Below, piece after piece: positions 36,045 through 48,300 of a DNA stretch of 64,000 nt; the first letter of the stretch is position 1, and each line of letters opens with the position of its first letter. A program made the position numbers and the translations under genes. Source of the DNA: Dimorphilus gyrociliatus (lineage: Eukaryota; Annelida; Polychaeta; Dinophilidae); NCBI GenBank assembly GCA_904063045.1, contig CAJFCJ010000020.1:1418916-1482915 (forward strand). The letters are read 5' to 3'. The notes under the pieces are model-generated. The model saw nothing but the letters and a program-made list of their open reading frames with translations, was not told where the DNA came from and made no database searches.

Positions 36045-38101
36045 ATGCGTTCGAATGTTCCATCAACGAATATTATTTTTAACCGTGTTTCCGAAAGTGG
36101 AACTCAGCAACAACATCCAACAATTGTTGGGGTTTTAAACAAACCTGGCACTGTTATATCTCAAGGAAGTAACTTGAAGAGAACCACTGCAATCAGTACT
36201 TCGCTTGGTCCTTCACCAAAAGTTTTAATTCGTCCTGTATCCACCAGTCAACCGATAATTGTGTCAGCCCAACAGCAGCAACAGCCTAAATACCTATTGT
36301 CACCAACTAAAATAATAACTGCTCTACCGACCAGGACTCAAATTCCCATAACCGGATCTCCAACTAAAGTTACAGTTGTCAGAAGCCAGGGACCAACAGC
36401 AGTGAGAACAGGCGGCCAGAATGTCGTTGTTAAGACAATTAATGGAGGACAGATAGAACAGGTCTGTGCTCTTTCTGTTAATATTTCATTAAAAGAATAA
36501 TTAAATATCCTTTTTATGAATTAAATAGAAATCATCTGATTCTCTCGCTACTAAACCTTTAACCGTTGTCGGTCAACCGCAATCTTCTACTTCAGTTTCC
36601 AAAGTACAACTAGTTAGAGTTGTGTCTACTACGGCAACAACCTCCCAACCGACAACGAGTATTTCCTCGACAGTTAGACCTATAGCGCCCGCTACACAAC
36701 AAATTCATGTTAGTTTTTTTTATTCTGGCTTACCATTGTTAAAAAAATGAAATTTAAAGCAATAAGTAAAAATTCATAATTTCTTATCTCTTTCAAAATT
36801 ATTAACAGATTGTTCAAAAGCCGACGTCTTATCATCGAAGAATTCTTTTACCTGCCTCTACCCCAATTGCTATTAAGCCAGCTGTTTCCTCTGGTGAGTA
36901 AATAACTCATTACTACATTTAAAAAAAATCATCCGCCTTTTTTCAAATAGTTGCAAGTGGAAATAGTCTTTTAAAGCCAATTACTACACACTTAACCAGC
37001 AAGGTTTGTTTATCGTGTGATATTTTACCTTTAATCGACATTTGCTTTGAAAACTTATTCCTTAATAGGGTCAATCACCTCACATTTTATCAAGTAGTGG
37101 TGGACCTAGTGCAAATAATGATGCAATGAAAAATCTTTTTAGGAAACAAGAAAATGGGTAAGTGGTCAATACGGAATATAATTCTTTTTATTGGATTTTT
37201 AATCCTTCAGGACTAGTGTATACTTGGAAACCAGTGGACAAAGACCGAGAAAACCTTGTAATTGTACCAAGTCTCAATGTTTGAAACTGTAAGTATTCAC
37301 GTCTTCGTTTATCCTTTGATAGATCAATTGTAATACTTTTATTCTCATCAACGAAGCTTGTGGGTTGTCATTTGAGTTAGTTCTAGAGAAAGAATTTTTT
37401 TAAACACATATTTTAATCGAGAAAAATAATACAATAACTTTTTAAATTTTCCCAGATACTGCGACTGTTTTGCCAACGGAGAATTTTGTCAGAATTGCAA
37501 TTGCTCCAGTTGTGCTAATAACTTAAATCACGAAGAGGAAAGATCGCGTGCCATAAAAGCCTGCTTAGACCGTAACCCTCTTGCCTTTCATCCAAAAATA
37601 GGGAAAGGTAGAAATGGTGGTGGAATCAGAAGACATAACAAGGGATGTAATTGTAAACGCTCAAACTGTTTGAAAAATTATTGTGAGTGCTACGAAGCGA
37701 AAGTGCCATGCTCTATGTCTTGTAGATGTGTGGGATGTAAGAATAGTGAGGAGGCGGCAAGCACAAGGTTGATTCGATCTCTTTCTCATGATTCTCTTAA
37801 TTCTGATGATTTGGCGCCTCTGGCAAGTGTGAATAATTGGACTGTGCCCGAAAGACCAGTGGCGGCAAGTGTTGGACAAGTTGGAACGAGAAGAGAAGTT
37901 CCTGTTGCAGAATTATTGAGCGATAACGACGTCTCCGACTGTATCATGATGTGTATGTTGAATCAAGGAGAAGAAAGTTGTAAATTAGACAATGTTTTAC
38001 TAGAACTACAATTAGCAATTATCCAAGAATTCGCAAGATGTTTAACCCAAGTTTCTTGTGCATCTAGAAAAACAGCGCCCAATCCTTCAATAGCTTGGTA
38101 A
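36045..38101 (+). CDS. LIN54: LIN54, DNA-binding subunit of the DREAM/MuvB complex
   Basis: Seven coding exons: 36045-36461, 36529-36708, 36809-36893, 36951-37003, 37069-37157, 37211-37288 and 37456-38101, giving 515 residues. The N-terminal half is low-complexity (Thr/Ser/Gln/Pro). Two cysteine-rich CXC domains follow at about 288-325 ([20 protein letters not shown]) and 361-400 (KGCNCKRSNCLKNYCECYEA). They are joined by the conserved linker ACLDRNPLAFHPKIGKG. The DNA-contacting tyrosines (LKLYC, LKNYC) are present. A C-terminal helical segment (LELQLAIIQEFARCLTQV) matches the vertebrate protein. LIN54 binds CHR promoter elements and directs cell-cycle gene repression and activation. The first ATG after the acceptor at 36035-36036 is used. 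Confidence 0.95.
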
Positions 38102-38285
38102 AATTAGTGTACTAATTAAGGATATAGTGTATATATGACATTTATTTGCGTATTTATATTGATGTGACGACCCAATGTAACTCTTAACTAGCTTGTATGC
38201 AGTATATATATATACAGTATATATGTATATAAATTTATATATATATATATATATATATTAATATATATATATATTAATATATACA

Positions 38286-38331
<46 letters not shown>

Positions 38332-38757
38332 ATATATTTATATATATATAAATAAGGAATAATGTATGTGTAGGTGTCTGCATATATAAAAGTATATACA
38401 AAGATACGTCAATACGTAAAGAGAGAAATATATATATATATATTTCACGAAATTATATATACTTATATATATATATTAATCTATACCTATTTATATATTA
38501 ATGAAAATTTCATTTCATTGGATAGATTTTCATTTTTATGAAATGAATTTGTTTTAAGAATTTTATTGTATTTGTTTATTAAGACTACTCTGGCTTTACA
38601 GCATTCTGTAATTTATAAATGAAAAAAACGGTTGCTTTTTTTCTCATGTTACAAGTTGTATAGAAAATCATAGCAATAAATACGAAACTCTTTGATGATT
38701 TAATGAAATTCGGTGAAAACACCAGCGCCACACAAACCGTTTATTCTTGACTGCGCG
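38102..38757. other. LIN54 3' flank with long TA-rich repeat
   Basis: Apart from the TA array at 38200-38352 and a second short one at about 38427-38475, nothing coding was seen. Confidence 0.5.
38200..38352. repeat. Imperfect TA array
   Basis: About 150 bases of nearly pure TA with several short interruptions. It could extrude as a cruciform. Confidence 0.9.
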
Positions 38758-39164
38758 ATGGCGACAGGAAAATATACTATTCTCTTTCTTATAGTTTGCT
38801 TATTTGCTTCAGGTTTCGTTATTTTTAACATGATTTTTAAAAAATTTTTTTGAAAGTACTAATAAATTACTTTGGACTTTTCGTATATTCAGAAAGTTAT
38901 GGTGAGTTATGTTCTGTATGTTCGTTGGAAAAGGACGGCGATTCCTGCCTTGTCGATCCACCAAAACCCGTTGAATGCAGGGACGTTGTAACAGGAGCTA
39001 ATATGAAATATTGCGCTGTCGTATCTGTGAAAGATTCATCGGAACGATTAATATCTTTCGTGAGAAGTTGTTCTCCCATCTATCTACCATCTTCATGCTT
39101 TTTCGGACGTAATAGAGAATATGTTGTCTGCCAAAAAGTTTGTGAAGGCACTGCCTGTAATTAG
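38758..39164 (+). CDS. Small secreted Ly6-like cysteine-rich protein
   Basis: Two exons, 38758-38812 and 38893-39164, give 108 residues. A signal peptide (MATGKYTILFLIVCLFAS) precedes a domain with ten cysteines. It starts LCSVCSL and ends CQKVCEGTACN; the CxxC start and final CN are typical of three-finger Ly6/uPAR proteins. A central YCAVVSV and RSCSP match positions conserved in the quiver group. No GPI signal follows the final CN, so a soluble product is inferred. The closest named member is unknown. It converges on the protease-EGF gene, 208 bases stop to stop. Confidence 0.7.
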
Positions 39165-39372
39165 GCTAATTGTTTTATGTAATACTGAACGTAGAACCCC
39201 GTATTCGTCTGGTTTCTACTCTTGTTAGAAAGGTAATGTTAACTAATTGTCCAAAGCATGTATTTTCCAGAGTATAAAACGTCTAAACGCAAACTAACAA
39301 TCCGCATAAGGTTATTGCACAAAAAAAAACACTTTTTCTCATAGTTTTACGAAAATAAAAAATTTAAATCAA

Positions 39373-42300
39373 CTAGTCATCTTTTTCTCGCTTTGCGGCT
39401 GTAGATGGGATGCCACATAAATTACAAGTAAATTTACATCGTTCTAATGCTGAGTTTCTTTGCGCTTCACATATTTTGAACCGATCAGATTCTCGTAAAT
39501 ATACACAGTGAGCTCTACCTCCAGCATCTAAGCATGATGAAGTGCTTGAGGCAGCTGAAAGAGAATATTAATTAGACTCCATTGATTAAATTTCAGTCAA
39601 AAATTTATCAAGAAAAGAAATCTAATATGATAAAACTTACGCAATTCGCAAGTATCCCCGTAGTAACCGGCTTGGCAATGACATCTGGAAGTAGAGTCTT
39701 CTAAAATAATACATCGACCATCATTTCTACATGGGTTTGTTTGGCATGGGCCTGTTCTTGGAGCTGGTGTTTCGCAAGTAAGGCCGCTCCAAGCTCCTCT
39801 GCATTCGCATATAAAAGGCACTTCCTCTTTTGGAAAAACCGTTTCCAAACATGTTCCACCATTTCTACAAGGATTATTTGTGCAGCCAGGCGTTATGCAG
39901 GTTGCTCCGTTTGTCCCTAAAATAGATGCCCATCAATTATTAATGGTAAAGAACGTGATGAAAAACATAAATTAGAGATTATTTTCGTCACTCAGTAGAT
40001 GTCTTTTAAATAGCTTTAATAATTCAAAGTTGCTTACTATCTGGTACGCATGTTCCTGATGAGCAAGGGTTGATTTGGCAAATATCTCTATCGCAAGTTG
40101 AACCGCCAAATCGTCTGTCTCTACAATCGCAAGAGAAGGTACTTCCCGATACAGAACAAATTCCACTGTTTCGGCATGGGTTAGGATTACATACATTTGA
40201 TCCTACGAAAGTTTCACATCTACTTCCAGTATAACCGGAAGGACATTGGCATCTAGGATTCTCGTTTACTACAATTTACAATTTCGAGTTAGTTATTTTG
40301 CTATTCGCTATATACTGTATAGTCAATCTACCTTGTCCTATACATGTTCCTCGGATACATGGATTATTAACATCACAAATGTTCAATGTGCAGGTTGTTC
40401 CAGTGTAACGTCTATCTCTACAATCGCAAGAGAAGGTACTTCCCGACACAGAGCATACTCCACTATTTCGGCATGGGTTAGGATTACATACATTTGATCC
40501 TATGAAAGTTTGACATCTATCTCCAGTATAGTCGGAAGGACATTGGCATCTAGGATTCTCGTTTACTACAATAAACAATTATCAGTTTGTTATTTTATCA
40601 TATGTTATGTATATTCTGAATTCCCCATTTTATAATTGTTTTACGATGTATGAAATAATTTGTGTGTGTCTTAATGAGGAGTACTACATCTCTTACTAAT
40701 TCATAAGCATCAAACGGCTAAGGAATAAACTATTTTAGATTAGTATGTGATGAGAAGCACTTTCACTATTACAATAGATTAGAGACGTACATTTTTTAAT
40801 GATTTGCCACAATTACTTTAGAAGAAAGTAGAGAGACGATCGAAAAAAGTATGAAAGGAAAAGTTAAATTTGCTTTGCTAAGCAGTCACAAAGTGGAAAG
40901 ATAGCAATTTGTGAAACAATATAGCCATTCAATTTCCAACGCCTTTGTGAAAGTGAATGCATTAATAATACGTACAATTGTAGCAGTGGATTACAAATGT
41001 ACCTCACACCGGCATGTCTTAATAAGTAATTTTACATCTACTTTTTTATGCTGTTAGAAGTAAGGAATACCATAAAATTTACATCATGCGACCGATTGAC
41101 CCCAATGTTTAATTTTACATATGAGGAATAAAAAATTATTGTAAACATCATATATATATATATACAGAACAAGGACATCTCTAAGATATCCTTATTCCCG
41201 CTAAAATATTGACAAAATCATTTTACCTTGTCCGATACACGTTCCTCGGATACATGGATTGTTAACATCACAAATGTTCAATGTACAGGTTGATCCTGTG
41301 TAACGTCTGTCTCTACAATCGCAAGAGAAGGTACTTCCCGATACAGAACAAGTTCCACTGTTTCGGCATGGGTTAGGATTACATACATTTGATCCTATGA
41401 AAGTTTGACATCTATCTCCAGTATAGTCGGAAGGACATTGGCATCTAGGATTATCGTTTACTACAATTTACAATTTCGAGTTAGTTATTTTGCTATTCGC
41501 TTTATACTGTATAATCAATCTACCTTGTCCTATACATGTTCCTCGGATACATGGATTGTTAACATTACAAATGTTCAATGTGCAGGTTGATCCTGTGTAA
41601 CGTCTATCTCTACAATCGCAAGAGAAGGTACTTCCCGATACAGAACAAATTCCACTGTTTCGGCATGGGTTAGGATTACATACATTTGATCCTATGAAAG
41701 TTTGACATCTATCTCCAGTATAGTCGGAAGGACATTGGCATCTAGGATTATCGTTTACTGCAATTTACAATTCGAGTTAGTTATTTTGCTATTCGCTATA
41801 TACTGTATAATCAATCTACCTTGTCCTATACATGTTCCTCGGATACATGGATTGTTAACATCACAAATGTTCAATGTGCAGGTTGATCCTGTGTAACGTC
41901 TATCTCTACAATCGCAAGAGAAGGTACTTCCCGATACAGAACAAATTCCGCTGTTTCGGCATGGGTTAGGATTACATACATTTGATCCTATGAAAGTTTG
42001 ACATCTATCTCCAGTATAGTCGGAAGGACATTGGCATCTAGGATTATCGTTTACTGCAATTTACAATTCGAGTTAGTTATTTTGCTATTCGCTATATACT
42101 GTATAATCAATCTACCTTGTCCTATACATGTTCCTCGGATACATGGATTGTTAACATCACAAATGTTCAATGTGCAGGTTGATCCTGTGTAACGTCTATC
42201 TCTACAATCGCAAGAGAAGGTACTTCCCGATACAGAACAAGTTCCACTGTTTCGGCATGGGTTAGGATTACATACATTTGATCCTATGAAAGTTTGACAT

Positions 42301-45300
42301 CTATCTCCAGTATAGTCGGAAGGACATTGGCATCTAGGATTATCGTTTACTGCAATTTACAATTCGAGTTAGTTATTTTGCTATTCGCTATATACTGTAT
42401 AATCAATCTACCTTGTCCTATACATGTTCCTCGGATACATGGATTGTTAACATCACAAATGTTCAATGTGCAGGTTGATCCTGTGTAACGTCTATCTCTA
42501 CAATCGCAAGAGAAGGTACTTCCCGATACAGAACAAATTCCGCTGTTTCGGCATGGGTTAGGATTACATACATTTGATCCTATGAAAGTTTGACATCTAT
42601 CTCCAGTATAGTCGGAAGGACATTGGCATCTAGGATTCTCGTTTACTGCAATTTACAATTCGAGTTAGTTATTTTGCTATTCGCTATATACTGTATAATC
42701 AATCTACCTTGTCCTATACATGTTCCTCGGATACATGGATTGTTAACATCACAAATGTTCAATGTGCAGGTTGATCCTGTGTAACGTCTGTCTCTACAAT
42801 CGCAAGAGAAGGTACTTCCCGATACAGAACAAATTCCACTGTTTCGACATGGGTTAGGATTACATGCATTTGATCCTACGAAAGTTTCACATCTACTTCC
42901 AGCATAACCGGAAGGACATTGGCATGTTGGGTCAGTATTTACTATATAAAATAAAGCACAATGACTCTTAAGCTTTTTCAGTAATTTAGATATTTTATAT
43001 CGTTTACCTTGTGGTATGCATGTTCCCCTTACACATGGATTTAGAATTGTGCAAACAGCATCACTGCAGGTAGGACCAGCCCATCTTCTATCTACACAAG
43101 AACACCTTGTTTCCCTTGTTACATCATCGATATAACAAGTTCCGCTATTTCGACAAGGATTTGGATTGCAAGTAACACCGCCAATTTGAATGTTACATCT
43201 TTCACCTGTATAGCCTGTTGGGCATTGGCAACGAACAGTGTTACCACTAATAACACAGGATCCTCTAGCGCAACCACCGTTTACGATTACACATCTACTA
43301 ACAGAGCAATCATCGCCTGCCCATAGAGGTTGGCATCGGCATGTATAGGTATTGCCACTAATGGAGCAAGTTCCGTCGTTTCTACATGGACTAGACTCGC
43401 ATGGTGCAAAGACTTCACACGTCAGTCCAATGTAACCCCCACGACAGTCGCAAGAGAATGTACCATCAACCAATGGTCTGCATGTTCCATCATTTTTGCA
43501 TGGTCCAGCCGAGCACGGATTCACTCCTAAAAATTATAAAATCAGGCTACTGTTATTCTATTTAGTAAACGTGTTACATTCAAAGCAAAAAATATACAAC
43601 ACGAAATTCGCAACGGGAACCCGAAAAGATATTCAAGCAACGACAACCAAAAGTTGAGCCACCCATGTAACAAGTTCCTCCGTTATAACAAGGATTCGGA
43701 AAGCACAAATCCCCTAGGAAATTTTTTTATAGTTACAAAAGAATTATTCAAAGGGGAATTATCTTTTCAACGGATTACTTTTATTGCATAAATCGCCAAA
43801 CCATCCTCTGTTACATTCACATTTATAGGTGGTAGGTAAATCGATACAGCGACCGTTATTACATTTTGTGCCTGAGCAATAGCTACTTCCTAATAAGGAA
43901 GTTTAATTGTAGACAGATTGAAATTACCAGCGATTTATGTCTAATATCTTACTTTCAGTGCAATCCCGTCCTGTCCATTGAGGGGTACATTGACATGTGT
44001 ATGAGCTCCCTTGAGTAATACAGGTTCCATCATTTCTACATGGTGAATTGTTGCACCCAGTTACTTCTGAAAGAAAAGTTAAATTAATCATTCAAAAAAA
44101 TATGATGATTTTTTAGCACTCACCTGCAATATTGCAAAAGGTTCCTCTCCATCCTGGGTTGCAGACACACTGGAAATTTGTATTTAGATTCTGGCATTGA
44201 CCGTTATTACATTGGACTCCTGAACAATAGTTTCCTGTAATAATGTGACGTTGGTTACTTTTCAAAATTTTTTCATGAATATCAGAATGAATTTGATTTT
44301 ATTACTCCTATTTAAGCGTGCACCCTATTATAAATGTGACGTCGATTTGACTACTGATATACAGTCAATATTATGTATATCTTGACACAATAATTCGTTC
44401 TCACTTGAACAATATTAAGACTTAAATTCAAAATATGGCATATTGTATGATAATCCTAGCAAAGGATTTACATAACAATATGATTGTGCTAGTGGCTCTT
44501 TTTTATTGTGCAGTGTGTGAGAATAATAAATTGAATTATTCTCAAATAGTCCTTCAGGGACATACGTTGCTCACAAATAGGACCAACATAACCCATGGTA
44601 CATATACATCGGTAACCCGTTTTTTCTGGTTGACATACTGCTCCATTTGAACATAGATTACTGTAACACATGTTTCCTGCCACATAAATGAGTATGAAAT
44701 ATATAAATTTATCCTTTAACGTTATGAGTATTCCGCACTTCTGTTTATAAGCGAATACAAAGACTGGAACTTACTTAAATGGCACCTATCTCCAGTCCAT
44801 TGATCACTACAAGTGCACCTATAGCCTGGCGAGCTTGAAATTAGTGTACAATCTCCATTGTTTAAGCAAGGTATCGTTGAGCAAGCATTGCCTGTAGCTG
44901 GAAAAATATTGTAGTAAATATATTCTCAAAAATTCTGTACACCAACTTTCATTACAATAGGTTCCTCTCCAATTTCCAACACATTGGCAGAAAGGTCTTT
45001 GAGTACCGGAATCAATTCGACAAACTCCATTATTTTGACAAGGGAAGTTACTACATTGGTTAACCCGCTGATCACAAAAACCTCCTTCCCATCCACTTGT
45101 GCAAATACAAACTATCCTTCCTGGTATCTCAGATTCCCGGCATTCAGCACCATTTTTGCATAAACTAGCATAAGTGGGACAAAGTAAAACTCTCTGATCA
45201 CATACAGGACCTTGCCACCCTGCCTGACATCTACATGAGACGCTCGTTCCATCATTATTTACTGAACAAGTTCCCTGTTTGCATGGATTTCTACCGTCAG

Positions 45301-48300
45301 TGCACAGACCAGCTGGCGGGATTTCACACCTATCTCCTGTATATCCAGTTATACAGGTACAGGAGAATGTATTTGCCTGATTTGTGCAAGCTCCTCCGTT
45401 AAGACAAGGATTAGCAGCACAGTAGTCACGTCCTGATATTAAGATTACATTATTATTATTTATGTACAAATGCCACCTTAAAGTCATATTCACTTACTAT
45501 CACAAACTTGTCCATACCACCCGGTAGTGCATATGCACGACACGCCTGAGGATTCAACTACGCATTGAGCTCCATTTCGACATGGATTATTGGTACAAGG
45601 ATTTGATACCACTGTCGTACAAGTTCTTCCAGACCATTGAGGAGTGCATAAACAAGTAAATGTATTTCCTTCGGCTCGGCATGTTCCTCCATTCTGACAG
45701 GGATTAACTTGACATGCTGAGGCGGCTATTAATTCTTTTTTATTAATATTTCAAAAAATAGTGCTCTGAATTTGTACTTACAACTCTCACAATATGTCCC
45801 TGAATAACCTGCAGTACACTCGCATCGAAAGTCGATTCCTCCATCAATCAAACGACACTGGCCACCATGGAGGCAAGGATTCGGAGTACAATAATTACGT
45901 ATTCCTGTAAACAATTAATTTTTTAACTCGTTAGCAATTTATGTAAAATACTACGATATTCGCAATTTCTTCCAGAATATCCAGCGGGACAATTGCAAAT
46001 ATATCCATTTCCGGTTAAGGCACAGTTACCGTTGTTCCGGCAAGGACTCGGTGAGCAAGCATTAGAAATGACTAGTTTTTTTAAAATTGAAAAAAATCAT
46101 ATTTTGTAATTGGAAATTAAATTGAGACCTTGTATTACCTAAATTACATAACTGTCCAGTATAACCCGAAAAACAGTTACAAGTATAGCCAGATAAAGTA
46201 TTGGGTGTTACCACGCATTGTCCTGCAATACAGGGACTTGGATTGCAAACTCCTACTAGGCCAATATTACAATTAGTTCCGTTCCATCCAGCGAAGCAGT
46301 CGCAAATGTATCCGGGACTTCGGTCAATGGCATTACAATAACCGTTGAAGCAAGGATTGGGATTACAAACAGTAGCTATAGAGCAAAAATCACCAGTCCA
46401 ACCGCTTGAGCAAGAGCAAGTAAAGCCTCGAGGATATCTGACCAAGTCGGTTTGAACAAGGCATTGGCCATAATAGCAAGGATTCGGTATGCAATTATTA
46501 ATTGCAATGTCGCATCTGGTTCCACTCCATCCGTTAAAACACTGGCATTCGAAGCCTGAAGCTCTAGATATACATCGTCCATTTCGACAAGGATCACCAG
46601 CACAAGTATTTATTGCTTCATTACAAGTTTGACCAGTCCAACCACTTTCGCAAACACATCTGTAACTACCTCCAGTTAAATCAATGCATCTAGCATTGTT
46701 ACGACAAGGATTTGGATTACAAGAGTTACTTATAACAGTTTCACATCGGGTGCCAGTGAAACCAGATTGGCATTGACATCTGAAAGTTGTACTCAAACTT
46801 GTGCAAAAACCGTTATTTAGGCAAGGGGAATCTTTGCAGAAGTTTTCTTTATTTTCACATCTTCTCCCTGTGAATCCTGTTGCACATTGACATGTGAAAG
46901 TGTCTCCTGATAGAGAACAAGTACCACCATTTAAACAAGGATTGTTCGCACAAAGATTAGTTTCTCGAATGTCACATTTTGATCCGACCCACCCTGATAG
47001 ACAGCTACATTTATAGCCACCAAGTTCTGGCTGACATGTTCCGCCATTTAGGCAAGGGTTAGGAGCGCATGCATAGCTCTCGCATTTTGCTCCATAATAT
47101 CCTGGAAGACATTGACACTTGATTTGGTCATTGTTCACAACTGCACAAGTTCCACCATTTGCACAAGTGTTTGCTTGACAAAGTCGATTTTCATTACAGT
47201 ACGTACCACCCCATCCAACGTTACATTCACATCTATAGCTTGCAACCAACGGTACACACCGCCCATTCACACATCTGTTGTTGGAACAACTATCAAGGGT
47301 TTGATTGCAAAATCTACCTTGCCATCCTGCATTGCAACTGCATCTAAATCCATTAGCTTCCGAAATACACTGCCCATTATTACAGATATTTGGTGTACAG
47401 AAAGTTGACCGTTGATCACATAATCTTCCTGTCCATCCGCTATTGCACCGACACTGATAGCTACCCACCAAAGATTCGCACTGTCCATTTACACAACCAT
47501 GGTTGAGACAATAGTCTATGCGTTCGTTGCAAGTATTGCCTCTCCACCCAACATTACACTCGCATCTATAGCCATTAGCTTCCGAAATACACCGTCCATT
47601 ATTACAGATATTCGGTGTACAGAAAGTTGACCGTTGATCACATAATCTTCCTGTCCATCCGCTATTGCACCGACACTGATAGCTACCCACCAAAGATTCG
47701 CACTGTCCATTTACACAACCATGGTTGAGACAATAGTCTATGCGTTCGTTGCAAGTATTGCCTCTCCACCCAACATTACACTCACACCTATAGCTATTAG
47801 TCTCTGAAATACATCGTCCATTATTACATACATTTGCAGAAGGACAGTTGTCTGATTGTTGGTCACATCTTTCTCCTGACCATCCTTGATCGCAGCGGCA
47901 CGAGAAGCCTGAATTTAGAGGAGAACATTGGCCTCTAAAACAAGGATTAGGAGAACAAACATATACATCGCAAATGTTACCCGAGTATCCAAGTCGACAT
48001 GAACACTGAAATCCTGTTGGAAGCGAATTACACCTACCATCATTTCGACAAGGATTAGGGCTACAGAAATTTGTTGTAGTTAGCGATAATATGTTGGTAG
48101 ATTGTGCTTGCCAACCATTTCTTTGACATGAAAAACAACAGAGGGTAGCAACATCATTTCTGGTTATACAATGATGAGGAAATCTAATAAAGTGCTGAGG
48201 ACAGCGTAGACCACTAAATTGCACAACAACGTTTGAATCATCTCTTTGCTATTTAGATAAAAAATGTACTCCTTAGAACTGCATACAAAATATTATCACA

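Noticed and set aside
41227-42941. Regularly spaced 296-base repeats considered as a satellite or CRISPR-like array
   Set aside because: Each unit contains an in-frame EGF exon with splice sites; it is exon duplication in a protein gene.
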